Source: Bolinopsis microptera
Taxonomy: Eukaryota; Ctenophora; Tentaculata; Lobata; Bolinopsidae
DNA length: 64,000 nucleotides
Assembly (NCBI RefSeq): GCF_026151205.1
Contig: NC_087073.1
Span: forward strand, 14,899,837 to 14,963,836
Direction of reading: 5' to 3'
Both the position numbers and the translations under genes were made by a program. Positions 10,018-21,601 of this stretch are shown piece after piece. The notes beneath the pieces are model-generated. The model had not been told where the DNA came from. It worked only from the letters and a program-made list of their open reading frames with translations, and did not search any database. Every line of letters starts with the position of its first letter. Position 1 is the first letter of the stretch.

Positions 10018-11273
10018 TTTTCTGTTGTTATTTCATGGAAAATTTGGAATTTAAATTTCGATCAATGATATTAGGATAATTCTAATCGATAGTAAAATCG
10101 GAATGGTCATTAGATCATTTGATATGCAGTAAAATGTTTGTTGTACCTTTTTTTGTTGATTGTCGTAATTTTTAACATTTTCATGTTCCTACTAGATCTA
10201 GAGTAATAGTGTGATATTATTACCCTAGATTAAAAGTCATATTATTACCGATGACACATTTGATTTCAATGTCGCAATTTCAATTTCGGCTGAGTTCAAA
10301 CATTCACAAAGTCACATATTATTTAAAAATGTAACTATCGTCCAGTTTCCCCTTTAAGTTAAATGAATGTACCTATTTAGTGCTTCGGTTATTTAAGTTG
10401 ATCATACTGAAAGTCCTAAAGCCAAAACACGCTGGTTTCCTTAAATGATGAACATGTTTCTTTTTTATCTTTTGTACTGGATGTAAAATTTGCTAATGAA
10501 TAGCAAATCGCCTCAATTCTTTGATTGCAGATTTATTATTGTCATGATTGCATTGATATGTGAAGGTCGTATTCAATTATATTAATCGGGTAGACCTATT
10601 ATTCTACAGGGTGGCCCATAAGTCAGTCTGCAAATGTTTGGGCTCACAACATTGTATTTTTCGTATATTTGTGACTTATAACTTTGCAGACGGCATACTT
10701 TAACTACTCATTCGAAGATTCTATTGCCGCTAACGGAACGAATTATTTCGACCGGGCACTCAGTGACTGATAAATAAGCCCAAACATTTGCACACTAACA
10801 TATTATGGGCTACCCTGTATTATTGTTATTATGCAATTTATAAAATTGCTAAGTAACTTATGATTTGAAATAAACGTTTACCGTACTTGATGACTTAGAT
10901 TTTAATATTTTTGGAATGTTTAAAAATTGTCTATCAACATCGACTTAACCTAATAAATAACCTTTCCATCGCATTCATATGACCAATTATGTTAGATCGC
11001 TAGATTATTATATCAGATGGTTTTGTATGAACCTGTATTTTTCATGTTTGAAATTATTGATAACTATACAAAAGTTACCCATTATCCACTTGCAGAGGAA
11101 TCATACCAGATAATTTCAAGTTCTACTCCTCAATGAATTAAACAGACTTAATAGCCAATTCAGAGGCTAAAAAACATCTTAAAATTTAAGTAACCTCGTC
11201 AAAATTGAATTTGGAAATCAAATTAAGAAATCAGCTAATTTGTTTCTAAACAATCTTTCGTAGTTCAGCGACT
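10018..11273. other. intergenic, with one MITE
   Basis: AT-rich spacer between C9orf72 and EXOSC6. Apart from the mariner-type MITE at 10607-10817, nothing is recognised. An acceptor-like TTTCGTAGTTCAG ends at 11268, five bases before the EXOSC6 start. Confidence 0.5.
10607..10817. mobile_element. mariner-type MITE with TA target duplication
   Basis: A 211-bp element. The left end CAGGGTGGCCCATAAGT and right end (reverse complement CAGGGTAGCCCATAATA) are imperfect terminal inverted repeats of the type common in Tc1/mariner miniature elements. Both sides are flanked by TA. A second internal pair, CAAATGTTTGGGCT and AGCCCAAACATTTG, extends the pairing. There is no coding capacity. Confidence 0.88.
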
Positions 11274-12083
11274 ATGCCAGATCCCAAACGAAATTGTGTG
11301 CCGGAGGGAGCAATTGAACCACCACTCCTACAGAAAGAAACTCTGGTCCCTCTGAATTCTGTCGACAAGAATAAACTGAGAGCTGATGGTCGGAAATGGA
11401 ATGAACTCCGGGCCCTGTACATGAAGGTTGGTATAATAACGAAAGCTCAAGGATCAGTTTATATAGAGATGGGGAATACTAAGCTTACCGCCGCAGTATA
11501 CGGCCCTAAAGAAATATTACGACGAGAAGAGTTCTCTTTGAAGGGAAAGGTAACCTGTGAGTTCAAATACATGCCATTTGCAAGAGCGCACTATTGTGAG
11601 CCCAGGCAAGATTTCGAAGAGAAAATGATCTCAAAATGCATCTGTGAAGCAATGGAAGGAGTAATACTTCTTGAACGTTTTCCGAAAGCTCAAGTTGAAA
11701 TATCAGTTCAAGTAATCCAAGATGATGGAAGCGCTCTAGCTTTAGCACTTACAGCTGCCTCCGTAGCGCTAATCAATGCTAACATAGAGGTTAAGGATCT
11801 TGTAGTTGGTACGACTCTTCGGTTTTTTGAGAACAGTGATGTTTTAGTGGACCCCACTGCTGAGGAAGAATACGGTCCTTTCAGTAAATACACCGGAGGA
11901 GCTGGATTCCATCTGGCTGTTTTACCCTCACTCTCTCAGATATCTTACTTAAAACAAACTGGAAAAATTGAACAGACTCAGGCTAAAGATTGTATAGAAA
12001 CTTGCTGGGAAACCTCTTTAAGACTCGCCACAGGAGTCAAGAACTTGTTACAAGGAAGTATCGAAGAAAATGTTCAGAGGTGA
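11274..12083 (+). CDS. EXOSC6: RNA exosome core subunit EXOSC6 (MTR3), RNase PH fold
   Basis: A 269-residue single-exon protein (human 272). After a short N-terminal tail comes the RNase PH domain: LRADGRKWNELRALYMKVGI, GSVYIEMGNTKLTAAVYGPK, CEFKYMPFARAHYCEP. Then FPKAQVEISVQVIQDDGSAL, ALTAASVALINANIEVKDLV, and the later strand VLVDPTAEEEYG. The combination PFA...EPxxDxEEK, ALALALTAAS and DLVVG favours MTR3/EXOSC6 over EXOSC4/RRP41. In the animal exosome this subunit is a structural, non-catalytic part of the six-member ring used in 3'-5' RNA decay and rRNA maturation. The start is five bases after an acceptor-like TAGTTCAG. Confidence 0.93.
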   Translation: MPDPKRNCVPEGAIEPPLLQKETLVPLNSVDKNKLRADGRKWNELRALYMKVGIITKAQGSVYIEMGNTKLTAAVYGPKEILRREEFSLKGKVTCEFKYMPFARAHYCEPRQDFEEKMISKCICEAMEGVILLERFPKAQVEISVQVIQDDGSALALALTAASVALINANIEVKDLVVGTTLRFFENSDVLVDPTAEEEYGPFSKYTGGAGFHLAVLPSLSQISYLKQTGKIEQTQAKDCIETCWETSLRLATGVKNLLQGSIEENVQR

Positions 12084-12571
12084 TGGCAGCTGTTTGTTTG
12101 ACTTTTTATTTTTTAATTATTTATAAGTTTTAAGTTTTAACTATTTGTTTTGGGTTTGGATTGCAGTCACAGTTTCAATTAAGGCCCTAAAATAAATTTT
12201 ACTCGATTTTATCATAATATCTGGCATTTCTGATCTACGAATTCAATCTTACTTAAGACCTGATCAGAGTTACTTGGTTATTTTTATATTCCGAATTTAC
12301 AAATTTCCATCGATGAAATGGTTCCACACTGTGCATTAGAAAAAATTGAGAATTTCTAATAGATTTGGGATTAAATCATTGAATTCATGATCGTTTCCAA
12401 CGATGGAGTCTTGACGTTACATTGATTGTACTAAATGGTAGATTGATTAGCCCTACAGACATGTTACCAGAAGATTAAACTGAAGCCCTGGATCACAACA
12501 ATCTTATGTGAATTAAAAAAGCATTTCGAATCAAAGTAACCCAGTGAAAATGTGGACTTATCTTTGGGGGG
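12084..12571. other. intergenic, nothing recognised
   Basis: AT-rich spacer. A weaker acceptor-like GTAACCCAG ends about 28 bases before the TICRR start, and an out-of-frame ATG at 12550 opens a short upstream ORF that overlaps it. Confidence 0.4.
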
Positions 12572-15500
12572 ATGAATGATTTGAAGTTAGGGTTTGTAGT
12601 GAACACTGTTTATGGCAAAGACGGCCACATTCCGCAACAGATTCATCTCCTGATAGTCAGAATTCTTCTCTACTACTGCTATACGCCCAAAATAAACGTG
12701 AGTTTGCTCAAATCTGATTTAAACAGCTTTTATGTTATTCATTGGCAGTGGGATGTGACCCCTGTAATGGAAATGAAGGATAAAGATTACAGCTTGGGGT
12801 TAAGATAATAAATTTAATGACGAAATCTTCGTATTTATGAATCTCTTCATATTTCAGATAACATGGGGCTACCATTTGTTCAGATCAGGAATACTTAACA
12901 TATCCTATAGGAAGATATCCCTCCAATCAATTGCTCTCAAACCTGCTCAAAAGCTCCTATCTGACCTTACTAACAGCTTTACCGTACCCTGTGTTAATAA
13001 AACCAGTACCAAAACCTATCAAAATGGTAGGACACCTCTGGAGGGCGGGGTTAACGAAATGGAAGGTTCTGATTTGTTGAGCAGGTTAGATGAGGAGGCT
13101 GAGAAGGAGGTCGAGATGACTAACAGGAGCTGGGAGGAGGCGCTCACAATGGTCGCTTCTGACTTCAACTGGGATGATGACACTGATAATCTTATCTTCG
13201 TTTTGTCATCCTCCTTGATTGGTGACAGGTTGGTTTGATTGCATCTTACATTTTTCTATAATCATAAAGAATCATTGGAAATTTAACGTACTTTTTCTTA
13301 AGAAGTTAAGATGCCATAAACCTCGCTGTTAATATTAGAAACCGTTGTTCTCCACGAACCTTTAAAAACCTGTTAATTCAGTGACCGAATAAGGACAATA
13401 TTATCAAGCTTAAAGAAAGATAAAAAGGTTAAGTTGGTGACGATCGATACAAACGCTTTGGAGGGTTCAAGGTCGTCAATAGACCAAGAAGCTCTTGATA
13501 AAATAATACATGGGAGGTACTCAAGGCAGAAAACTTGTATCGTTCCTACCGACCTTCTTTGCTCCGACCTATCCAAGTTTTGCTTCAGACAAATTTTCAG
13601 GTGAGTTTTTGGTGATAGCCTTCCAAGTCATGACATTTTCGTGTCTGCGGTCAGTGGTATTGACCCCAGTTCAACTAGTGTCTTGCAAAAACTTCTAAAA
13701 TAAGTCTTCTGTTGTCTTTGTAATTTGACAGCATTAATTTTATCACTTCACCTAATGTATTCTTAGGTCACATTTGACGAACCATGTCAATAAACCTGCC
13801 CAGAAAGTTAAATTTATTGGAACAGAGACTATCCTTGTACTCGATGACAGTAGCGGCGAAGAGAACCCTGCGGTGGATGATGGAGACATGGAGTTTGCGC
13901 TGTCTCCAATGGATCAGGACATGGATGACAGAGGACAGTTCATCAGCTTGATGTTCAAGATGGAGGTCTCTTATTCTTTTGCTGGCAGGTTGGTAGCTGA
14001 TATTTAACCTGAATCTTGCTGCCCTGTACGTTGGCCTCGTGTCTTTATTTTGGGTTTCTTAATTTACATTTCTCTGGTTTGAACACTAATATCTTGATAT
14101 AATAGGTTATAGATTGTTTTTTATTTTTGTACAATTTAATTACCCAGTAATTAATTGCAGGTATTTGGATCACAGGAACTGCTACTTTGTGGCGTTTAAT
14201 TACCCAGTAATTTATTGCAGGTATTTGGATCACAGGAACTGCTACTTTGTGGCGTTTGATGAGAAGTTTGCCGAATTTACCACCCCGGACTGGCCGTCAT
14301 TCTCAGTAAGTTTCTACATAATTACATTTTCACTGGGTCTGATCTTTGTACCTAGCATTTAAGTTTGATTTATAAATTTGTGTAGAAATATTCTTTATGA
14401 CGATTGACGTGTGATGTTTGTGTCATTATTATTTGATTTGATTTTATGTTTAATCCAAAGTCTTTTTTACAGTCGAATTTTTGACTTTTAGCAGCACAAA
14501 TGACAAAGTTCCACCATCAAGCTGTTCCATCAAGCTGAGAAAAGCTCAAGTTGTCGTTAAACCCCAATATAACGCTATAAAATGAATTACTGCACTCGGG
14601 GGGCTAGGGTTCTCCATACTTCATACATGCCACATACCATGAGATAAATACCATTATTCCTTATTTGAACAAATGATGCTGGTACAATCAATAATACGAT
14701 TGTGCTCCTAAGGTCGAGTCCGTCGAGGTAAAAGAGGACAAAAAGTACAGTAACACGTACGTGATAAAGCACCTTACCCCTACAGTTGGGGTCATGTTCA
14801 GTTTGTTGGCCCTGGCTGATCCTTCCGATCTTGTTCAATTACCGAGAACTCCCGAGGAGGAGTGTTTCGATCTCATTTCTTTTCATGATTTGGGGGTGGA
14901 CGAGAATTCAGCGGATTTGTTTATTGATGTGAGCAGTCAATTTCGTATGAGGTAAATTTGGATTTCTACATTAAATAGTATCAAATAATAACTGTCTTGA
15001 TTCAAATTTAATATTTAATATTATATTATGTTAGATTTGACTGTACTCGAAAATGGAGTATTCGGGAAACGACCAAATATTGCGTTCCTTACTATAGAAA
15101 TTGGAAGTTCACCTGGCTCCCAACACTTTTCTGTTTCCAGTGTCAGTGACTTGTGTCTGATAAACAATACAACCGAGAAAAACGATTCGCATATGATGGA
15201 ACAGATAAAGAACTTTCACGATCTTCACATAAAGGATCCATTTGTCGTACGATCTTCTTCCAAACCCGACGACAACTGTGTAAGCAGGACCACAGCATTA
15301 TTAAATAATCTATTTTAAAATATCGCGACTTTTTAATTCGTGATACACATAAATGTTTCAAACTGAGGATATATCTGTAAAGATAACGTCTGTAAATCTC
15401 ACTATTCAGGAACCTAAGAGGGTATGTAAGGTAGAAGACGCACTAGCTACCATACCCGAGATAACAGCAGATTGTGCGTTAGACGAGGCCATGTTACAGT

Positions 15501-18500
15501 CATCTCCGCGATCTTACGAGCGCGCAAACATCGCAGCACTTGTGCGCAAATATCAGAACGACGTGAAACAAGAGCTGCAAAGTCCTTCTAAACTTAAAGA
15601 GAAACACAGTGATGATAGTGGGAAGTTGGTGAAGGAGCACAAAATTCAGGTCTGCTTATATTGCTTTACTTTAATCGGAATTTACTATGACGTATGAAAA
15701 CGCAGTATATCATAATGTGTGAAATAATAATAAACAATTATCTCAAATAAATGTACCCGTGCAGGTGGTATTGCACCTAGTTTGGTACTGTGAGTTCAGT
15801 GATATGGAGACCGAGGAGAAGGATTGTGCTGCATCCGGGGTCCTCGCTCTCCTCAGATCTCTCTCCTTCCTTACCTCTCCTACTCAAATGTTCAACTTCC
15901 TTAACGACCAGGTAGTTTTATGAGATGTTTTAAATTCTATATTTAATTGCTTGAAAGATAAATCATTTGTCTAAATTATATATAATTTTTAACTAATTCG
16001 TAATTATCTATTTAACGAGTTTATTTTTCCTCAGATATTGAAGGAGTTCCACGAGGATTGCCAAGATTTGTTGCGAGAACTTTACGAGGATGGTTTCTTG
16101 ATGGAGGTTCCAGATATTTTGTGTGACGACTCGAACAGTCTGTCTAGCAGTGTTCTTTCTACACACCATGTAAGTTGTTAACATCATGTAACAGTAACAA
16201 TGTAACATTGCATTACTCCTTCCTTGCAGATCATTCGAATACCTTACTCGGGATTATTACGACGGGTTTATTAACGACCGGTTAAAATATGGTTCGGGAA
16301 AAATATGGCGAAATTGCTCAAAACCCACCACATTTTCCCGGTCGCCATTTTACCGGTGTCCAACCTTTCAATTTTAGATTCAAAAATGTTGTCTCAGATG
16401 TAAATTTCCTTATTAGAGATAAGCAGGTTCAGAAATTTTCGCATTGCTAAAACTTGTGAAACAAGTCGAATTATCAATTATTGTTGAAAGTAGACTCTAG
16501 CAAATTCGTTGTTTTGAATTAGCATTACATGTTTACGTGTATCAAATAACCATTATGACTCAATTTGTAGAAAATCTTCGAAAGAATGCATCGTTCACAT
16601 TGTTTAGAATTATGAATAAATGACTGATGAAACTGATTCATGTTATTGACCGTTTTAATTAATTCGAGTTTTAATTTAACTGTTACTTTTACTTTGAGTC
16701 CTATTTCATTATGTAGAGATAGTCAATACCTAAGAAATTAAAAATTGGCCTATTTAAATCAACTTTGACAATAAGGATATATGACAAGAATTGGGCAAAA
16801 AGGTGAATTTTTTGCAATTTCAGCCAAATGAAGTCGAAAACCCTACAACAAGTGTCCCAATAGTCTTCTTTAGTGAATATAAGACAACCATTAAAATATG
16901 AGCACCCATACCCCTTGGGAACCCTAAAAGCTGAGTCGGCGGGTTTATTAACGACCGGTGAAAATGTGGTTCGGGAAAAATATGGCGAAATTACCCTAAA
17001 CCCGCCACTTTATCCCGGTCATAATAATCCCGAGTAAGGTAATCAGATAATTTGAATAATCAGTTATTCATGGCTATATTCAGGCTCAAGCCCCACTATA
17101 CTGCGAGGATACATCTAACTCTCAATCAAACGACGCCACAATCTCCTCCCAATCAACATTTACCCGTCATCGGAGCTGGATGGATCCTTGTCAGAGCTCT
17201 CAGAGCAGCTTTTCTATCTCAGTCCCCAAACACAAGAAAAAGAAGAAGAAACATCGGGAGTACCCGGGTAAAGTGCGGGAGCATAAGATAGCAGCTAAGG
17301 TATGCAGCAAGAAGCAGGTTGGTGTGGAAGTGGGACGGAGCAAATATTTGTCTTCTGAGATAACTCCTGATGAAGTGAAGCAGAGCTCTAAGAGACGGAA
17401 GTTGTCACGGAAGAACTCTATTCTGGACACCCCACTTAAAAAACAGGTTCGTCGTGACTTATTGTATTTATGTAGCTGTCTGCTGCAAAATTTTCGTTTT
17501 TGTAGCCAGAATGTTATGTTTTTGCTGATATTCTGTTCAGTATTTAATTTAGTGTTAATAGACATTAATCTTTAGAAATCAGTTAACTTTTTAATCGCTA
17601 GGTTAAAAACCCTACGGCCGCCAAGACAAGCAGAGCTCGTCAGCGGGTCGATTTGACTCCCCAGAAGGAATGTACGTCTGTATCTCAGATCCAAGAATCT
17701 CCAGTCAGAGCAACTTCAGGTCGAGCATCGTCCTTTTTCGGCAGCCAATCTCAAAACAAGTCCTTGAAAACATTCGCCATCAAGGACGGCTTCAAGACTC
17801 CAAACAGACCAGTTTTTAATTTGAAAACCACTCCCTCCAGTTCGACAGAAGATATCCCCTCCCTTTTCCGGAGTCCTGACCAGGTCAGTAACACTCCTCC
17901 TCGCGATTCCAACTCTCAGCACTCGAACACTCAGAACTCGAATACTCCGAACTCGAACTCTCAGCACAGTTTTACTCCACCTGGTACTCCTCGTTCTGGA
18001 AGGAAGTTTGTTAAGAAAATATTGTATAACTCACCTATGAGGGCTCTGTTTGTAACTGGGAGCCAGTTTTCCCCTAAACGTAAACCTCTTGATTCGGACT
18101 ACATTCAGATGAAAGGATCACCCTCTAGAAGTATGGTGGAGAAAGAAAATGAACCTTTCTTCCCTACCTTAAAACATTTCGACAACAGCTCAGATCCCAA
18201 ACTACCGCAATCAGATTTTGGCACCAACACCCTGGAGCCAATAATACATCCCCGAGTAAACGAGGACGCCCAGATGCCAACATTCCAATCCTCTCCCTAT
18301 CAGGGCACGATAAACATACAATCCAAGGGAGGGTTCCTGAAGCTTCTGGAAGAATCCAACAGCATGTCGCACGGAATGTCGTACGGAGTTGATAAGAAGC
18401 GTGATTCGGATAATGAGTCGGATGTAAGTGCAGTGTCAGTGTCTAGTTTCAAAAGCATTCTCAAATCTCCCTTCACCTCGGGCAAGAGAAAGAAGAGAAC

Positions 18501-18909
18501 TGTTAGCTTTTCTCTTGACTTGGAAACTCCATTTTCATCGGACAACGAATCAGAGATCACTGGCACAGACGACTTTTGTAGTTTGTTGAATCTGGTGGAT
18601 GGGTCGATTAAAAGTGATGAGATAGTAAATACGTTCGATATGTTTGGGTGTGAGTCTTTGAGCAATCATAGCTCACAACCACAACCTGGAAGCAATCCTA
18701 GCTCACAACCAAAATCTGAAAACAATCCTAGCTCGAAACCAGAATTAGGGATCGAGTCGAGCTCGAAACCAGAATCGGGGAAAAACCTCAGCTCAAAACC
18801 GGACGTAGAAAACTTTGGGGATGTCGATTGCTCAATGGCAACGATCGGGTCAGATATTTCAGATGAAGGGGAGTACAGAAAAAGAAAGCGTTCCGAATCT
18901 CCAAGTTGA
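12572..18909 (+). CDS. TICRR: Treslin / TICRR (metazoan Sld3), replication origin firing factor
   Basis: Twelve exons with matching phases: 12572-12697, 12858-13228, 13382-13600, 13767-13988, 14161 or 14221-14305, 14713-14951, 15141-15279, 15410-15649, 15765-15911, 16035-16169, 17084-17446, 17602-18909. The product is 1197 residues, or 1217 with the alternative acceptor. The N-terminus follows human Treslin: a first-strand helix (IPQQIHLLIVRILLYYC), then ITWGYHLFRSG opposite human VHWAFKFFDS, then the acidic SWEEAL helix. The Sld3-type middle region shows VVLHLVWYCEF and ILKEFHEDCQDLLRELYEDG. A lysine-rich patch (PKHKKKKKKHREYPGK) follows, with a long Ser/Pro-rich tail. TopBP1-binding CDK sites in this family are TP/SP motifs just after that region, and DLTPQKE with QESPVRA at about 17651-17711 are candidates. 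It cooperates with TopBP1 and MTBP to load CDC45. Confidence 0.9.
14135..14254 (+). repeat. 60-bp tandem duplication spanning a TICRR 3' splice site
   Basis: Two 60-bp copies (14135-14194 and 14195-14254) differ by a single base. Each contains the end of the intron (TACCCAGTAATTWATTGCAG) and the first bases of the exon (GTATTTGGATCACAGGAACT). Because 60 is a multiple of three and the copy has no stop, splicing to either acceptor (exon from 14161 or 14221) keeps the frame and adds or omits 20 residues. Confidence 0.95.
16241..17040. mobile_element. non-autonomous DNA element in TICRR intron 10
   Basis: Ends are inverted: ACCTTACTCGGGATTATTAC at 16241-16260 and its near-perfect reverse complement at 17021-17040, with a possible AAT duplication outside. 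Just inside each end lies a direct copy of about 85 bp (from about 16260 and about 16938) sharing GGTTTATTAACGACCGGT and GGTTCGGGAAAAATATGG. The middle is AT-rich without an ORF. So the element has inverted tips with direct subterminal repeats. Confidence 0.75.
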
Positions 18910-20105
18910 TAGGATCCTTCGGGCAAGTTGTTAGGTAGGTGTATCACTCATGATAAAATTCTGCTGTTTATTTTTTAATTGTTAGTTAGTAACTATAGCA
19001 CGGCTGATTGTTTTAACGGGTCAAATTTTTAGTTATTACCAAGTATTTATAAGTAATAAATTATGTTAGGACTATTAGATTCCTATGGTGATTAACTTCT
19101 CTTTCAAGGCAGTGTATTAACATTTATTTATTCTAAATTTTAATCAAAAGATCTAGGGTCCTTCTACGATTGCGAGAAAACGTAACATTAGGAATTTTAA
19201 TGCTTAATATTTATTATATTTATATATATGTTTTTGACAGTTTTACCAATTTCATGTTTTTACGTTTATAACGGTATTTGTTTTTTTAAAGACATGCCTA
19301 TTGTAAGGTCATTAATCTATAAGTATATTAACAATTTGATAGAAATAATCAGGGCTCGAAAGTGCTCTTATTAAAATTGTGGTTTCTAGTTTTACCGACT
19401 TTTAGAAAATTCTTTATTACCATTTCTAAATTTCATTTAATGGAGTAGACAATTTTATAACATAATAGATTTGCTGAATTAACAATTGCAATATTAGGTT
19501 TCAATACATTAATTATAGTTATAGTTCTTTGCAAGTTTTACTGGTTTATATAATAAATAAATATTACACTAAAATGTCAGACCCAAAATTACTTCAAAAT
19601 ATTTATTAATTCTCTGTTGCGGACTATGGAGATATTTCAAGAGAATAATATTGCCAATCTTGTGGGGCTTTCAGATACCATGTCTTTATGAAGAGTTCTA
19701 GAAGAACTAACTTGATTACTGGCCATTATAATAATTATGATAATTATGATAATTATGATAATTATGATAATTATGATAATTATGATAATTATGATAATTA
19801 TGATAATTATGATAATTATGATAATTATGATAATTATGATAATTATGATAATTATGATGATTATGATAATTAGATAATTAGATAATTACGATAATTATAA
19901 TAATTAAAATTGTAAAATGATACTGCTGTCTTTACTCACATCGAACAAACATAATTGGAATTCATTTTAGATTAGATTATAATGCAATAACATACCGACC
20001 GCCTAGCCTCTTTCTTAGGACCTAGGTTTAATTATTAAAATACCAAACAAATCGAGTGTGATAGTATAATTCATGTGATAAACGAGAAGAATGATACTAT
20101 CATTA
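18910..20105. other. intergenic between convergent TICRR and sulfotransferase A
   Basis: AT-rich 3' flanks of two convergent genes. The only distinct structure is the 9-bp microsatellite at 19731-19873. Confidence 0.6.
19731..19873 (+). repeat. (ATAATTATG)n minisatellite, about 15 copies
   Basis: Almost perfect 9-bp tandem repeat, degenerating at the right edge into GATAATTA units. It translates as NYDNYDNYD in one frame, but this is a by-product of the repeat and not a gene. Confidence 0.97.
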
Positions 20106-21239
20106 TTATATTTTCTTAGTTGTGATCTCGCTATCATAGCTCAGCAAAGGGAATCCATCCTCATCAAATTTGGTATACCCCAATATTTCAAAATCTCTGC
20201 TATACTTATTGAGAATAATCTGTTTCTGTTCCTCGTTTAGACCAGCCCAATACTGATTAACAAAATACATACTATCGTGCGAATCCGTACCCTGTTCTTT
20301 TCTTGACCCTGGATACTCAACAAGCTCAGTTCCGGTCAGTTTCTGTATCAGTGGAATGTACCGTCCAACTTCTTCGATTTGAACCACCAGATCGTACGGG
20401 AAATGGCAGATACACATATTGTGCCACTGGGGCTGCAAATGCACATCCGACTCCTTTTCTTTGGACAGTCTATTCTGTACAAACAGAGCAAAATGTTCAC
20501 TGTCCGTGATATTTTGAGGAGCTTTGAAGTATTTGTTGTGTCGAAGTTGCTTGTCTCGAAATGCTGATACCACTCGAACTATTGGGTTTCTGATCGCCAT
20601 GATCTTAACGTATTGATTGAAATCGGCCTCATTTTCGAAGAAATTTGTATTATGCACCGTTTCATAGTGCCCCTCTGCATATCGATGAAATTCGTGGTCC
20701 TCATCTGTTACACCATCAATACGAAACAGAAACTTTTTAAAACTAGTACTGCCAGTTTTAGGATTACTTCCATAGAGTATGTGATACTCTTTCTTTGCTA
20801 TGAGTAATCGTGGCTTTAAAAACATATCCCTGAAGTTCCAGACTGTCGATATGTTTCGTGCTGCACAGTTCTCTCTTATTTTCGCTAGAATTTTGTGAGA
20901 CTTTTCCAGTGTATGTTTCTGGAGGTCGGTGAGTTCCGAGTTGTTAATGTGGTAATTGTTATCGTTGGCCGGCTCCACTCCTGATGTTGATGATTTATTC
21001 GTTGAAGCCTCTGTATCAGATATAAGGTTTTGATCTAAAAGTAAGGTCGTATTCTCTATTGAATCCGTGCTTTTACTGTTAAAGTTTCCCTGAACAGATG
21101 AAAACTTATCCTTTTCAGGTTGACTGTTGGTCAAAACTGATATTCCGCTCTGATCTTGATCGTGACTGTAATTAATTAGCAATAGCAGAAGTAGTCCTAA
21201 GGATATGCAAATTAGCACTAATGTCCGGTTTTCTTCCAT
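20106..21239 (-). CDS. carbohydrate sulfotransferase A (Sulfotransfer_2 / CHST8-14 type)
   Basis: A 377-residue type II Golgi membrane protein. I start it at MEENRT (21239), because an acceptor-like ATAATGCAG lies just before GTTAGAAAG-ATG and places the five upstream in-frame codons outside the mRNA. A single membrane anchor follows (LVLICISLGLLLLLLINYS), then a Ser/Thr-rich stem. The 5'-phosphosulfate loop is NPKTGSTSFKKFLF and the 3'-phosphate-binding segment is AIRNPIVRVVSAFRDK. The later WHNMCICHFPYDLVVQIEEV is typical of HNK-1/chondroitin 4-sulfotransferases. It should transfer sulfate from PAPS to a glycan in the Golgi; the acceptor sugar cannot be told. It is a tandem paralogue of the gene at 25646-26749. 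Confidence 0.88.
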   Translation of the reverse strand: MEENRTLVLICISLGLLLLLLINYSHDQDQSGISVLTNSQPEKDKFSSVQGNFNSKSTDSIENTTLLLDQNLISDTEASTNKSSTSGVEPANDNNYHINNSELTDLQKHTLEKSHKILAKIRENCAARNISTVWNFRDMFLKPRLLIAKKEYHILYGSNPKTGSTSFKKFLFRIDGVTDEDHEFHRYAEGHYETVHNTNFFENEADFNQYVKIMAIRNPIVRVVSAFRDKQLRHNKYFKAPQNITDSEHFALFVQNRLSKEKESDVHLQPQWHNMCICHFPYDLVVQIEEVGRYIPLIQKLTGTELVEYPGSRKEQGTDSHDSMYFVNQYWAGLNEEQKQIILNKYSRDFEILGYTKFDEDGFPLLSYDSEITTKKI

Positions 21240-21588
21240 CTTTCTAACCTGCATTATAATTTTTAAAAGATTGTTAGTCTTATTAAGTTGATAATTTATC
21301 GACTATTTGACAAATTTAATCAGCAATTAAATCACAATCAGCATGGTACCGGGGGAAATGGCTAATGTCTTCAGTCTTACAATCTATTCAAAAATGTTTA
21401 GTCGTCATTTTGGAATGTTTAGCATTATTATTAATATTTTATGCATTAATTTGACCACTGAGCGTTTTAAAAGGATATGCACAATGAACACGGTGAACGA
21501 AATGAAATTAAAAATTGAACAACAGATTTCATTTTCAGAACTGATAATAAGGTAACCCATTGTAGTGGCTCCTCATCAAATATATATA
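21240..21588. other. 5' flank of sulfotransferase A
   Basis: Upstream region on the minus-strand gene. A 70-codon open stretch on the plus strand (21343-21555) has no family features and is probably chance. Confidence 0.4.
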
Positions 21589-21601
21589 TATACTACATCA
21601 T

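Noticed and set aside
15028-15140. Possible extra TICRR exon starting after ATGTTAG near 15034
   Set aside because: Exon 14713-14951 joins exon 15141 in perfect phase through a strong TTTCTGTTTCCAG acceptor. Using the extra segment would require a 34-bp intron.
21240-21254. Five-codon-longer start of sulfotransferase A (MQVRK)
   Set aside because: An acceptor-like TGCAG ends inside it. The paralogue B starts at the equivalent of the later Met.
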